Positions 1 to 9,454 of a stretch of 23,404 bases of DNA are shown piece after piece. Position 1 is the stretch's first letter; every line of letters begins with the position of its first letter. Under the pieces are notes generated by a model that ran no database searches, was not told where the DNA came from, and worked only from the letters and a program-made list of their open reading frames with translations. This stretch comes from a virus, in the IMG/VR virus record IMGVR_UViG_3300030104_003913, positions 1-23,404 of that record; one strand, given 5' to 3'. The position numbers and the translations under genes were made by a program.

Positions 1-79
1 GGTCATTCTTCGCGGCAGGTTTCTGCTAGCGACAGAAAATAATTTGTGGGGTTCGTTTCACTTTAAAAAGGAAAATGAA

Positions 80-1327
80 ATGGACATAGAAAATATATCG
101 ATAAAAAAATTAATACCTTATGCGCGAAACCCTAGGTATAACGCGGACTCTGTGGATAAGGTTGCAGGCAGTTTAGCAGAGTATGGATGGCAACAACCAA
201 TAGTGGTTGATAGCGAAATGGTTATTATAGCCGGACATACAAGAATGGAAGCGGCAAAGCAATTAGGGTTAAAAGAAGTGCCGGTCCATATTGCAAAAGA
301 TTTAACTGATGAACAGGTTAAAGCTTACCGATTAGCCGACAACAGAATAGCGCAAGATAGCGAATGGAATGAAGAGCTGTTAGCGTTAGAGTTAAAAGAA
401 TTAAATAACTTATCATTTGATTTAGATAAGACAGGCTTTAATGCAGATGAACTAAATGATTTATTAGCTGATAAGTTAGAAGAAGGATTAACCGACAAAG
501 ATTATGCGCCACAATTACCTGAAGATAACACAGTTCAGGAAGGTGAAAGATATAAATTAGGCGAACATATTGTGATGTGCGGCGATGCGACTAGCGCAGA
601 TGATGTATCAAAGTTATTAGACAATCAATTAATTGATCTAGTTGTTACAGATCCACCTTATAATGTTGATTATCAGTCCGGACAAAAGACTAAGCGTGGC
701 GCAAGAGTTAAAGGATGGGATAAGATTGAGAACGATAATTTAACAGAAGATGAGTTTGAACAGTTCGTTGATGCGTTTATGAAAGTGTATCACGATAATA
801 TGAAACCACTAGCTTGCATTTATTTGTTTCATCCCGACTCTAAATTTAAACCTAAGCTAGCGTTCCTTAAAAGTTTTAATGAACATTTTATATTATCCGC
901 AACACTACAATGGGTTAAGAATTTTGGCGGCATAGGTTTCCAAGACTACAGATCACAACATGAACCTATCTTATATGGATGGAAGAAAGGTGAAGGCAAA
1001 CATTTTTATATTGGCGATAGAACTAAGACAACTGTTTGGTCGTTTAGCAAAGGTAACACGCAAGAGTATGTACATCCAACGCAGAAGCCTGTTGATTTAT
1101 TAGAAGAGGCTATAAATAACAGCACAAGAGGACAAGATATAGTCGCTGACTTCTTTGGTGGCTCAGGTTCTACTCTAATAGCGTGTGAAATGACCGGTAG
1201 AAAGGCACGAATAATAGAGAAGAGCGCAGGATATTGCGATGTTATTATAGAAAGATGGCAACAAATAACCGGGAAAGACGCGATTAATATGGAGAGTGGT
1301 GAGTCATATAATGGCAAAAAAGGATAA
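80..1327 (+). CDS. ParB-domain / beta-class N6-adenine DNA methyltransferase
   Basis: Probable DNA adenine methyltransferase with an N-terminal ParB-like domain, a common phage and prophage fusion. It would transfer a methyl group from S-adenosylmethionine to adenine in a short DNA target, most likely protecting phage DNA from restriction. Residues 1-90 are ParB-like, with IIAGHTRMEAA at 49-59. The methyltransferase part starts with the usual YKLGEHIVMCGDAT (158-171), then the catalytic DPPY at 191-194, HPTQKP at 332-337 and the cofactor loop FFGGSGST at 358-365. This order, catalytic motif before cofactor motif, is the beta class. I chose ATG 80 because AAGGA lies 7 bases upstream and the ParB domain begins there; an in-frame ATG at 44 has no ribosome binding site, and the frame is open back to base 2. 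No partner endonuclease is visible, so it looks like an orphan enzyme. Its target sequence cannot be read from the protein. Confidence 0.93.
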   Translation: MDIENISIKKLIPYARNPRYNADSVDKVAGSLAEYGWQQPIVVDSEMVIIAGHTRMEAAKQLGLKEVPVHIAKDLTDEQVKAYRLADNRIAQDSEWNEELLALELKELNNLSFDLDKTGFNADELNDLLADKLEEGLTDKDYAPQLPEDNTVQEGERYKLGEHIVMCGDATSADDVSKLLDNQLIDLVVTDPPYNVDYQSGQKTKRGARVKGWDKIENDNLTEDEFEQFVDAFMKVYHDNMKPLACIYLFHPDSKFKPKLAFLKSFNEHFILSATLQWVKNFGGIGFQDYRSQHEPILYGWKKGEGKHFYIGDRTKTTVWSFSKGNTQEYVHPTQKPVDLLEEAINNSTRGQDIVADFFGGSGSTLIACEMTGRKARIIEKSAGYCDVIIERWQQITGKDAINMESGESYNGKKG

Positions 1328-1865
1328 CGAAGGAACAGTCGGTGTTGAAGTGATAGCTAACCTGCTTAAAATCACACCGAGAAGAGTCCAACAACTTAGC
1401 AATGAAGGTATAATACCTCGCGCATCGCGAGGTAAATACAAGCTAATAACAGCAGTTTGGGGTTATATTGATTATTTAAAACAGCTTAATTTAGACAATA
1501 ATCAACCGGATGACCTAAAAGAAGTTAACTTAAGAATAGCAAAGCATAAAGCCGCACTAATGGAATTAGAAGTGTCAGAGAAATCAGGCGAGCTAGTTAA
1601 GGTAGAGCAGGTTATATCAACTTGGTCTCGCATATTTACTTTAATAAAACAGTCAGCAATGGCTATGCCGACAAGATTAGTGCCGGAGCTGTTAAGAGCA
1701 GAGAATGTAAATAAGGCAACGCAAATTGCTAAAGAACACATAGAAAATTTTTTAAACGAACATAGTGATATAGAACTAATTATAGATGATGCAGATACAA
1801 GTTCCGACAGAGGCAATACAGAACGCCTCGAAGATAGCGCTGAACAGTCTACGACCACCACCTAA
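1311..1865 (+). CDS. terminase small subunit, Nu1-like
   Basis: Probable small terminase subunit, which recognises the packaging site on phage DNA and recruits the large subunit. The 184-aa product has an N-terminal winged-helix-like DNA-binding region (about residues 10-45: GVEVIANLLKITPRRVQQLS, then a wing rich in R, K and G). A helical middle (about 60-150) would serve oligomerisation, and an acidic Asp/Ser/Thr-rich tail resembles the end of Nu1, which contacts the large subunit. Identity rests on the MerR/Nu1-like fold pattern and on lying directly before a GpA-type large subunit, as in lambda. ATG 1311 is preferred over GTG 1296 because a GGAGAG/GGTGAG purine run precedes it. It overlaps the methyltransferase by 17 bases and the large subunit by 80 bases. 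A GC-rich perfect palindrome lies inside the wing-coding part. Confidence 0.8.
   Translation: MAKKDNEGTVGVEVIANLLKITPRRVQQLSNEGIIPRASRGKYKLITAVWGYIDYLKQLNLDNNQPDDLKEVNLRIAKHKAALMELEVSEKSGELVKVEQVISTWSRIFTLIKQSAMAMPTRLVPELLRAENVNKATQIAKEHIENFLNEHSDIELIIDDADTSSDRGNTERLEDSAEQSTTTT
1414..1434. repeat. Perfect 9-bp inverted repeat inside the small terminase gene
   Basis: TACCTCGCG and CGCGAGGTA are exact reverse complements separated by the three bases CAT. The stem is much richer in GC than the surrounding AT-rich DNA. It falls in the DNA-binding wing region of the small terminase gene. It could be a protein-binding palindrome, an RNA hairpin, or chance from arginine/alanine/serine codons. Packaging-initiation sites of some phages (P22, for example) lie inside the small terminase gene, so a packaging role is possible but unproven. 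Confidence 0.5.
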
Positions 1866-3615
1866 ACTAACAATAGATGAATGGGCTGACACTTATAGAA
1901 TACTATCAAGTGAAGCAAGTGCTGAAGCAGGTAAATTTAACACAAGTCGCGCAGAATATCAGCGCGAGATAATGCGATGCTTTACAGATTACGATACTGA
2001 AAAGATAGTTATTAAAAGTTCGTCGCAGATAGGTAAGACAGAGATACTATTAAATATCATTGGTTATTTTATACACTTAGACCCTGCTCCGATAATGTGT
2101 ATTCAACCAAGCTTACAGATGGCATCCACATTCTCGCGGAATAGAGTAGCTCCGATGATAAGAGATACAGATGTCCTTAAAGATAAAGTAGCTGACTCTC
2201 GTTCACGCGATAGCGGAAACACAATATTCAGCAAATCTTTTAGAGGCGGTAGTTTAGACTTAATTGGTTCTAATAGTGCCGCATCAATATCATCGAGGCC
2301 TGTTCGCGTCTTATTATGCGATGAGGTCGATAGATATGGACTAACAACTACAGAAGGTGACGCAGTTGCACTAGCAGAAAGACGATGCGCTACCTTTCAT
2401 AATAAGAAAATGGCGTATGTTTCAACGCCTACTGTTAAAGGTAATAGTCGAATAGAAGCGTTATATGATCAAGGAGATCAGCGAAAGTTCTATGTTCCTT
2501 GTCCTGCTTGCGGCGATTATCAAACTTTGGAGTGGAAGAATGTTAAATGGAATAAAAATGATCATCAAAATGCTTCGTATGTTATGGAGTGTTGCGGCTC
2601 AATTTTGGATGATATGCAACGCTATAAAGCCATATCTAATGGCAAGTGGCAAGCGAGTGCTGACTTTAATGGCACAGCTAGTTTCTTTATTAACGCGTTA
2701 TATAGTCCTTGGCTTACAGTCAGCGAAATTGCAACTAACTTTATTAATAGCAAGCCTTACCCGGAGACGCTCCGCATCTTCGTCAACCAAATCCTCGGCG
2801 AAGTCTGGGATGAAGACCAAGGTGAAAAAATAGACGAAGATAAATTGATGGACCGCGCAGAAGATTATGGACCTGATGATTTTAACGAGAATATAATATT
2901 AATAACTGCAGGTGTAGATGTTCAAGACGATAGATTAGAATGTACTACAGTAGGATGGGAGAAGGACCAAACTTGTTATGTATTAGAGCATAAGATACTG
3001 CAAGGTGATCCGTCATCTCCTCAAGTGTGGCAAGATTTAGACGAGTTCTTATTAAAAACTTACGCTCATCCAAGAGGAGTAGAGCTACCAATAAGATGCA
3101 CAGCAATTGATAGCGGTGGTCATCATACTCAATCGGTATATAACTTCTGCAAGCTAAGAGAAGGCAGACGCGTATATGCTGTTAAAGGTAAAGGTGGAGA
3201 AGGTTATCCGGTAGTATCAAGACCGAGTAAGAATAATATTGCTAAGGTTAAACTGTTTAGCCTAGGCAGTAATACACTTAAATCACTAGTGTATGGCAGA
3301 CTAAAAATAGAAGAGGGACCGGGTATGGTCCACTTTCCAAATAATTTAGATGAAGAATACTTTAAACAAGTATCAAGTGAGACCCTAGTAGAGAAATTTC
3401 ACAAGGGTCAAAGAAAGACAGAATGGTTACCATTAAGAAGAAGGAATGAAGCGTGGGATTGTTTAAACTACTGTTTCGCCGCATACCACTTATTAAATGT
3501 AAATATGAAGTTATTACATAAAAGAGTAACCACACCTGAAGAAGACAAACCAACTAAACCTAAAAGGGTTAGAAAGCCTTTATATAAGAAAAAAGGTAAA
3601 TGGATGGATATTTAA
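1786..3615 (+). CDS. terminase large subunit, GpA family
   Basis: ATPase/nuclease that cuts concatemeric phage DNA and drives it into the prohead through the portal. The 609-aa product matches the lambda GpA type in length and layout. The N-terminal LRPPPKLTIDEWADTYR (22-38) is a family hallmark. A variant Walker A, SSSQIGKTE (78-86), and Walker B, VLLCDEVDRY (175-184), define the ATPase. A cysteine cluster CPAC (239-242) with CC (269-270) looks like the zinc-ribbon-like insert of the family. The nuclease half begins at ITAGVDVQDDRLE (373-385), where acidic residues bind metal, followed by the CTAIDSGGHHT motif. Its start overlaps the small subunit gene by 80 bases with only a weak ribosome binding site, which suggests translational coupling. 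Codons around 2758-2815 end in C/G far more than those of neighbours. Confidence 0.95.
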   Translation: MMQIQVPTEAIQNASKIALNSLRPPPKLTIDEWADTYRILSSEASAEAGKFNTSRAEYQREIMRCFTDYDTEKIVIKSSSQIGKTEILLNIIGYFIHLDPAPIMCIQPSLQMASTFSRNRVAPMIRDTDVLKDKVADSRSRDSGNTIFSKSFRGGSLDLIGSNSAASISSRPVRVLLCDEVDRYGLTTTEGDAVALAERRCATFHNKKMAYVSTPTVKGNSRIEALYDQGDQRKFYVPCPACGDYQTLEWKNVKWNKNDHQNASYVMECCGSILDDMQRYKAISNGKWQASADFNGTASFFINALYSPWLTVSEIATNFINSKPYPETLRIFVNQILGEVWDEDQGEKIDEDKLMDRAEDYGPDDFNENIILITAGVDVQDDRLECTTVGWEKDQTCYVLEHKILQGDPSSPQVWQDLDEFLLKTYAHPRGVELPIRCTAIDSGGHHTQSVYNFCKLREGRRVYAVKGKGGEGYPVVSRPSKNNIAKVKLFSLGSNTLKSLVYGRLKIEEGPGMVHFPNNLDEEYFKQVSSETLVEKFHKGQRKTEWLPLRRRNEAWDCLNYCFAAYHLLNVNMKLLHKRVTTPEEDKPTKPKRVRKPLYKKKGKWMDI

Positions 3616-6600
3616 ATGGCATTAATAGTTAAAGATAGAGTTAAAGAAACCACAACAACAACAGGTACAGGTACGCTAACATTAGCAGGAGCAGTTAATG
3701 GCTTTCAAAGCTTTAGTGCAATTGGCAATGGTAACACAACCTATTATTGTATCACTGATGGATCAGGCAATAACGCGTGGGAAGTAGGTATTGGTACTTA
3801 TACTCTTTCAGGAACAACACTAGCAAGAACAACTATATTAAGTTCAAGTAACTCAGGTAATGCCATAACATTAGCCGCAGGAACACATAATGTGTTTACA
3901 ACTTATGGCGCTGATCGCAGTAGTTTTGCGACAGAAGGATTACGATTACCATTTACAGCAAGCGGAGCAATAACAGCAGGCTCTCCTGTTGCTCGTAACT
4001 CTGATGGTACTATGCAAGATATTGCAACCACAACATCAACAACAACTAAGAACGGAAACTTTGGCTCACCATCCAATTTCCAATTTGAAAATGGAGCTGC
4101 TTTTAATGCAGATAATGGAGATATAGTTGTTGGTATAAATGATCCAGATAACAGCAGTTATTGGACAGGCATAGTAGTTCAGACAGCGGCAAATGGAGAT
4201 ATAACTGTTGGCTCTCGATATGTTTTTACATCAGATGATCAGCATGGCTACGGAGATTTAATATGCAGACATAAAAGCAGTGGTTCAGGGAATGGAACAG
4301 ACTTTGATGGTTATTTTGAAGTGCATAAAGATTATTCGAATTGGTTAACCTATGGTCATTTTACAGTAAGTGGAACAGTAATAACAGTAGGTGGATCAAG
4401 ACAAAATATTAATAACTATTCTAATACAATAACTGTTGGATGGACTGCTTCTAATCCACATAATAATACAATGAATGTGGCATTTATTCACAATGGTAAT
4501 CAAAGCCAAGTCAAATTCTCATCAGTTAATCCAAGTGGTACTGGTTTTACAAACCAAGATGATTTTGTTGTAACTAATGGCGCAGGCACAACTGGATATG
4601 TTCAAATGTGTTACGCTCCAACAAGCTATAATTGTCATATTTTTTATAACGACAGCAGTAACTATACTGTCGAAACTTATGCAAAAGAAAATGGATCACA
4701 ATATATGAGTGGTGGTTATACAACGAGTGCGTGGTATACTTCACAAGTAAACTCTCCTAATTGTTCTTATTGGGATTCAAATATTGAAAGAGTAGTATTG
4801 TTTTATGGCACTAATGGTAATGCAATTAGAGGTATTCAATTCACATCAACAACTGCCGCAGGTTCAACTTCTTCAAATGACACAGAATTAATAACAGGAA
4901 TATCAGGCGCTTATTATGATTCTAAACAATCAAAATGTTCTTTTGATTCAACAAATAATAAAGGGTATTATTGTTATAATGACGCAGGCGGATCGTCAGG
5001 TAATGTTAAATTAGCTGAAATAAATAGCGACACAGGAAGCTTATCAGTATCATCTACATCAACACTTATTGCGACAGGCACTTATACAGGAATAAATAGC
5101 TATATTAATTATTTTTATAATAGCTTTAGACAAATGCATAGTCCATTTTTTAGAACATGGAACAGCAGTTATGTTTATGTTACTCGCTTATTTAGCGTTA
5201 GCTCTTCTACATCATCAAATATTGCTAACTATCTTGGGATAGCGCAAAACACAGTAGCGGATGGCGAAACAGTTTATATAAATGTAGAGGGTAGTGTTTC
5301 CGAACAAAGTGGCTTAACGCCATTATCAAAATATTATGTTCAGGATAATGGAAGCTTATCTACTACAAGTTCTGATTATTATGCAGGCAAAGCTTTATCA
5401 GCAACACAACTATTAATGAACCAAGACAGTGGAAGCAGTGGAAGTGGTGTAACTTTAACTTTAGCAAGTGGAGAAAGTGTAACAGCAGGAGATGCTGTTG
5501 GAGTTAATAGTTCTGGTGAAGCTATAAAAGCAATATCTGCAACTTCAAGCACTTTAACTACAGGCACAGCAACAGAAGTCTGGGGAAGCACACAAACAAA
5601 TAACAATACAAATGGTAACTATGTCGGAACACTAACGGGCAATATTTATATCACAGCTCGTCATCAATATGGCTATGCAAAACTAATTGCAGGAACTTTA
5701 GCAAGTGATGGAACAATTACTTATGGCTCGGCAGTAACTCTTAGTGATAGTAGCGGATCAAGTGCTGTTACAGAAATGAAGAATTACTATGGAGATACTT
5801 CTGTAGTGTGGAATATAATGGATGGCACTATAAAACATTATGCGTATTCAGTTTCTGGAACAACATTAACTCAACAAGCAACCACAACAACTTCTAGTGT
5901 CTATCAAGGTGATAGTTGCTATCTTATGTTGTCAGGAATAATGACAGGCTCATCTACTCTTTGGGGTGGATTTGGAAGTGGAGCAAGTGGTGAATATGAT
6001 TGTAGTTATATGGTTTACACTAAAGGAACGGCTTGGGCGGATCATGGTATATACATCAGACCTATTTATCATGGTGATACAAGTAATTCAGGTTATACCA
6101 TAGGTTTCGGAAGTGAATATACTGTAAGATCAGGATATGGATGGACTACCTATCCAACAGCAGGATCATTGCAAGCAGGAAATTGCGCAGTATGGAATGA
6201 AACAGATGGTCAGATCGTTGTAAGCATGAGAACATCAGGATTTGATGGTGGAACCGTCTATGTAAAATCATATAAAAATAATAGTTCAAGCGCAAGTGCA
6301 GGTTTTGCTGCTAATGATGGAAGTAACAGTGAACTTGATTTAACTGCTAGTAGTGGAAATAATGGCAGAAGTGCTGAAACAGGTATTTTTGATATGACCT
6401 GGCATAAACAAGATAACAAGATTGTTTGTTTTGGAGTGCGTGGTGGATCAGAGGGAACGAACCCTTATGGTAATGTTGGATGGACTATAGATTGTAATTC
6501 AGGCGCAATTCCATCAATTGCTAAATCAGACGCTATTGCAACAGCTCCAACAACTTTAAATGACGCTAAATGGTTTAAATGTGTTTATAGCGACACATCA

Positions 6601-7101
6601 AAAGAAATATATTGCATACAGGCTTATGACGCGGATAGCGGAACATCAGATGACGCGCTGTATTTTCAAGCTGTAACATTATCAAGCAATGATATTACAA
6701 TGAGTGATTGGTCAGTTAAGGCAGTTGAAGCGTCAGGATTGACAACTGATTTTGCTAATTATAATTGTGGTTCAAATTTAATTGTTGATCCAACAACTAA
6801 CCTTTGTGTTTTACAATATTTTAATGAAAATACGAATTATTATACTTCAGCTAAAGCATTTGGATATATATTCACAGACGGAAGTGGTGGTTATATAGGC
6901 GCTAGTCAAACATCTGCTTCAAGCGGAGATATAACAGTAAATGTAATAGGGCAAACAGACGCTAATCAAACAGGATTAACAGTTGGCAGTAAGGTTTATT
7001 ATGATAGTTCAACAGGCGCATTTACTTCAACATCTACAAACAACTTAGAAGTTGGATTAGCTTTATCAGCAACACAATTTTTAATTAACAAACAACCATA
7101 G
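3616..7101 (+). CDS. large fibre/spike protein with two propeller-like modules
   Basis: Probable virion fibre or spike of 1161 aa. The N-terminus (about 1-105; [20 protein letters not shown]) is a recognisable attachment region found at the start of many marine phage fibres. Two large modules follow, each opening with a similar strand: [19 protein letters not shown] at about 114-132 and [20 protein letters not shown] from about 613. Each closes with a similar cap, [20 protein letters not shown] (ending near 597) and a counterpart ending [12 protein letters not shown] at the C-terminus. In between are loose repeats rich in Gly, Ser, Thr, Asn and Tyr that resemble the beta-propeller-like repeats of marine phage tail proteins. 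It starts directly after the terminase stop (TAA then ATG), with no clear ribosome binding site. The place between terminase and portal suggests either a head-associated or a tail fibre. Receptor and enzymatic activity are unknown. Confidence 0.75.
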   Translation: MALIVKDRVKETTTTTGTGTLTLAGAVNGFQSFSAIGNGNTTYYCITDGSGNNAWEVGIGTYTLSGTTLARTTILSSSNSGNAITLAAGTHNVFTTYGADRSSFATEGLRLPFTASGAITAGSPVARNSDGTMQDIATTTSTTTKNGNFGSPSNFQFENGAAFNADNGDIVVGINDPDNSSYWTGIVVQTAANGDITVGSRYVFTSDDQHGYGDLICRHKSSGSGNGTDFDGYFEVHKDYSNWLTYGHFTVSGTVITVGGSRQNINNYSNTITVGWTASNPHNNTMNVAFIHNGNQSQVKFSSVNPSGTGFTNQDDFVVTNGAGTTGYVQMCYAPTSYNCHIFYNDSSNYTVETYAKENGSQYMSGGYTTSAWYTSQVNSPNCSYWDSNIERVVLFYGTNGNAIRGIQFTSTTAAGSTSSNDTELITGISGAYYDSKQSKCSFDSTNNKGYYCYNDAGGSSGNVKLAEINSDTGSLSVSSTSTLIATGTYTGINSYINYFYNSFRQMHSPFFRTWNSSYVYVTRLFSVSSSTSSNIANYLGIAQNTVADGETVYINVEGSVSEQSGLTPLSKYYVQDNGSLSTTSSDYYAGKALSATQLLMNQDSGSSGSGVTLTLASGESVTAGDAVGVNSSGEAIKAISATSSTLTTGTATEVWGSTQTNNNTNGNYVGTLTGNIYITARHQYGYAKLIAGTLASDGTITYGSAVTLSDSSGSSAVTEMKNYYGDTSVVWNIMDGTIKHYAYSVSGTTLTQQATTTTSSVYQGDSCYLMLSGIMTGSSTLWGGFGSGASGEYDCSYMVYTKGTAWADHGIYIRPIYHGDTSNSGYTIGFGSEYTVRSGYGWTTYPTAGSLQAGNCAVWNETDGQIVVSMRTSGFDGGTVYVKSYKNNSSSASAGFAANDGSNSELDLTASSGNNGRSAETGIFDMTWHKQDNKIVCFGVRGGSEGTNPYGNVGWTIDCNSGAIPSIAKSDAIATAPTTLNDAKWFKCVYSDTSKEIYCIQAYDADSGTSDDALYFQAVTLSSNDITMSDWSVKAVEASGLTTDFANYNCGSNLIVDPTTNLCVLQYFNENTNYYTSAKAFGYIFTDGSGGYIGASQTSASSGDITVNVIGQTDANQTGLTVGSKVYYDSSTGAFTSTSTNNLEVGLALSATQFLINKQP

Positions 7102-7108
7102 GTAAACA

Positions 7109-7447
7109 ATGCAAATTTTAACTTGGAATAAAGAAGATTTAATAAATACAGTTCAAGACGATACAGGAGCAGATAGAACATTTGTTAAGTATTATATGAA
7201 TGTTGTTATTTGGTTTTTTCCTGATAACTACACAATAGATTTTGGTGATGATGAAAGATTTAACACTAAAGTTTATGATGAGAACAATAATTTAGTCGAA
7301 CATATTTGCGATATTAATTCGACTAACACTTTTCATTATACAAATGCTCCAGATATGCCATCCGAGTTTGAAGCAAGAAAATTTATATATACGAATGATA
7401 ATGGATGGCAGTTAAAACCGGCAGACATTGATCCAACAAAAGAGTAA
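7109..7447 (+). CDS. small protein of the fibre block, paralogue of the next gene
   Basis: Family not recognised. The 112-aa, acidic, aromatic-rich protein has no signal peptide or membrane segment. Its C-terminus RKFIYTNDNGWQLKPADIDP strongly resembles RKYIYTSDNGFILNDTWVDP in the following gene, so the two probably arose by tandem duplication or share a domain. It sits 7 bases after the large fibre gene and is probably in the same transcript. The position suggests a fibre-associated, chaperone or capping role, but the sequence does not show this. Confidence 0.75.
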   Translation: MQILTWNKEDLINTVQDDTGADRTFVKYYMNVVIWFFPDNYTIDFGDDERFNTKVYDENNNLVEHICDINSTNTFHYTNAPDMPSEFEARKFIYTNDNGWQLKPADIDPTKE

Positions 7448-7451
7448 TAAA

Positions 7452-7856
7452 ATGAAAATTATATGCGACTTAAATGAAGATGTTACAACTTATCAATATA
7501 CAGAAGATGAAGATGGTAACAGAACAGATATATTGGATGAAAATGGAAACAAAATAATTGATAATGTTAAAAAGAAAAAAAACACAGTTATTTATTTATT
7601 TGAAGATGATCTAAACATTTTATTTAATGAAAATAATTTAGTTATTAATTCACATTTAGAAGATGGCGATTATCATAAAATATTTGATCAAACAACAACA
7701 ACTAACAATGCTGTTTTATATGAAGCTATTGATTATCCTGAAGATGAATGGTTACCTCGTAAATATATTTATACTTCTGATAATGGTTTTATTTTAAATG
7801 ATACATGGGTTGATCCGAGAACAATAGAAAAGCCAACATCACCATCTGAGGAGTAA
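7452..7856 (+). CDS. small protein of the fibre block, paralogue of the previous gene
   Basis: Family not recognised; 134 aa from ATG 7452, which follows the stop of the previous gene by four bases. An in-frame upstream start at 7428 would overlap that gene and is less likely. The protein is very acidic (many D and E) with a lysine cluster VKKKKNT near residue 40. Its C-terminal region shares the R-K-[FY]-I-Y-T-[NS]-D-N-G motif with the 7109-7447 product. It lies between the large fibre and the repeat protein and is most likely a structural or fibre-accessory protein. Confidence 0.75.
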   Translation: MKIICDLNEDVTTYQYTEDEDGNRTDILDENGNKIIDNVKKKKNTVIYLFEDDLNILFNENNLVINSHLEDGDYHKIFDQTTTTNNAVLYEAIDYPEDEWLPRKYIYTSDNGFILNDTWVDPRTIEKPTSPSEE

Positions 7857-7859
7857 ACA

Positions 7860-8999
7860 ATGTCTTTTGGGTTCACTACTTATGCAGAAGGTGCTTTTTC
7901 TTCTGAAGGCATTGTTGAAATACCGGTTAATGTAACCGCAGGTGTTGGAGCTATAACTGTTAGTGGACAACAACCTACAGTAAATATTGGCAATAATATT
8001 ACTGCATCAACAGGTGCTGTTACTATTGCAGGACAAACACCAACAACCTCTATAGGCATATTAATAAGTGCTAATGTTGGTAACATAACTTTAAACACAT
8101 ATCAGGCAAATACTAGTATAGGCGCTGATATTAATGCGGGTGTTGGAGGGTTAACTTTCACCACACAAACGCCTTCCACACTCGCAGGACAAGATTTAAC
8201 TCCCGGTAATGATACCTTAACTATAACAGGATTAACTCCAAATGTTATAGAGGGAGATGTTATATTAGTAGGAGCAGGCAGTTTAACCTTAACAGGTTTA
8301 CAACCTACTGTTCTATTAGGTCATGACATCAGGCCTTCTACAGATGCGTTAACTATCACAGGACAACAACCGATAAGTGCTGTTGGAAATGTAATAAGCG
8401 CTAATGTCGGAGATCTATCGCTAACAGGATTAACGCCTGTTACTAACGCAGGTATAGATGCGAATGCAGGCGCAGGCTCAATCACTATAACAGGTGAGGA
8501 GGCAGAATTTACTAATGATGTTATTATTGATGTAGGCGCAGGCTCTATAACATCAAACACATTTAGTCCTGATATAGAAGCAGGAATAAATGCTCAACCG
8601 GATAATGCTATAATAAGTATAAGCGGTAAAACACCTGATTTAATAATAGGTAAAATTATTAACTTAGGAACAGGCGCTGTTAATATAACAGGATTACAAC
8701 CTGAATTTAATGAAAACGAGTTTGCTTATCCAAGCACAGGTTCAATAACCACGCAAGGACATCAACCGACAGTAAATGAAGGAGATGTAATAGCAGTCGG
8801 AGCAGGGTCAATATCCATAACCGGCATAGCTCCAACATTAGATGTATCAGTCGATGCTAAACCAAATGCAGGAAGCTTAGTATTAACAGGCAAACAACCA
8901 ATAGTTCATGTTTCGACATCTATTGGTCCAATATTATATGCGAAAGACAAGCGAATAATTTACGCGAAAGACAATCGCACATTAAACACAAAATTTTAA
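7860..8999 (+). CDS. beta-solenoid-like protein of fifteen 22-aa repeats
   Basis: Probable structural protein of 379 aa. After a 28-residue leader (MSFGFTTYAEGAFSSEG...), similar to leaders I associate with marine phage virion proteins, residues 29-358 are fifteen consecutive repeats of exactly 22 aa with no insertion or deletion. The core of a repeat reads like AGSLTLTGLQPTVLLGHDI: a short alternating hydrophobic strand, G-[LQ]-[QT]-P, then a hydrophobic turn. Such regularity suggests a beta-solenoid or a stack of equal beta units giving a rigid rod. The last 21 residues carry two copies of I-[LI]-YAKD-[KN]-R and are basic. AGGAG lies just before the start. The neighbours make it a fibre, decoration or adaptor component; its place in the virion is inferred. 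Confidence 0.8.
   Translation: MSFGFTTYAEGAFSSEGIVEIPVNVTAGVGAITVSGQQPTVNIGNNITASTGAVTIAGQTPTTSIGILISANVGNITLNTYQANTSIGADINAGVGGLTFTTQTPSTLAGQDLTPGNDTLTITGLTPNVIEGDVILVGAGSLTLTGLQPTVLLGHDIRPSTDALTITGQQPISAVGNVISANVGDLSLTGLTPVTNAGIDANAGAGSITITGEEAEFTNDVIIDVGAGSITSNTFSPDIEAGINAQPDNAIISISGKTPDLIIGKIINLGTGAVNITGLQPEFNENEFAYPSTGSITTQGHQPTVNEGDVIAVGAGSISITGIAPTLDVSVDAKPNAGSLVLTGKQPIVHVSTSIGPILYAKDKRIIYAKDNRTLNTKF
7944..8933 (+). repeat. Fifteen in-frame 66-bp coding repeats (22 aa each)
   Basis: The 990-base stretch encodes fifteen units of 22 residues. Conservation is clear at protein level (G at unit position 2, T or S near 5, P at 11 in most units, small residue at 16, hydrophobic at 19), while the DNA copies have drifted. 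The array is therefore old and held by selection on the protein, not a recent expansion. Units 3 and 9 lack the P. Confidence 0.9.
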
Positions 9000-9014
9000 A
9001 CAAGGAGAAAGAAA

Positions 9015-9446
9015 ATGGCGGCAGGATCATTTACACTTTACAACAATGCAAAATTATTAATTGCTAATAATGGAGTCGACCTTGATGGCGATACATTCAA
9101 AGCTATGATGACTACATCATCTTACACACCAAGTGTTAGTGGCAACACAGTTAAAACAGATGTTACTAACGAGATTGCTGACTCTGATTATGGTGAGCAG
9201 ACTCTAGGTTCAGTAACTGTTGCTGAGTCAGGAGGAACAGTTACATTTGACAGCGCGGACATAAATTTTGGAAGCTCAGTTACAATTAGTAATGCAAAAT
9301 ATTTAGTTATATACGACGATACTCACGCAAGTGATGCGTTACTTTGTTATGTTGATTTAGATACTTCAGCGGCATCCGGTGTAAGCTCAACTAATTCACA
9401 GTTTCAGGTTACTATCAACGCTAACGGCATATTTACCTTAGCATAG
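9015..9446 (+). CDS. small virion structural protein
   Basis: Likely virion protein of 143 aa. The opening (AGSFTLYNNAKLLIANNGVD then LDGDTFKAMMTTSSYTPS) is a pattern I recognise from phage structural-block proteins described as fibre, decoration or tail proteins. The rest is beta-rich (GSVTVAESGGTVTFDSADI, ISNAKYLVIYDD), compatible with a small beta-sandwich. A strong AAGGAGAAAG ribosome binding site precedes ATG 9015, one of the best in the window, suggesting high expression as for a multi-copy component. It has no membrane segment or signal peptide. The exact role is unresolved. Confidence 0.75.
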   Translation: MAAGSFTLYNNAKLLIANNGVDLDGDTFKAMMTTSSYTPSVSGNTVKTDVTNEIADSDYGEQTLGSVTVAESGGTVTFDSADINFGSSVTISNAKYLVIYDDTHASDALLCYVDLDTSAASGVSSTNSQFQVTINANGIFTLA

Positions 9447-9454
9447 GAAATATT

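Noticed and set aside
1-79. Upstream gene end or promoter at the window start
   Set aside because: The frame ending at 42 is only 13 codons long in the window and the methyltransferase frame is also open to base 2; neither a gene nor a promoter can be supported from so little sequence.
7880-8560. Long minus-strand open frames opposite the 22-aa repeat gene and other genes
   Set aside because: They are shadows caused by repetitive or biased codons on the + strand, with no ribosome binding sites and no recognisable protein features.
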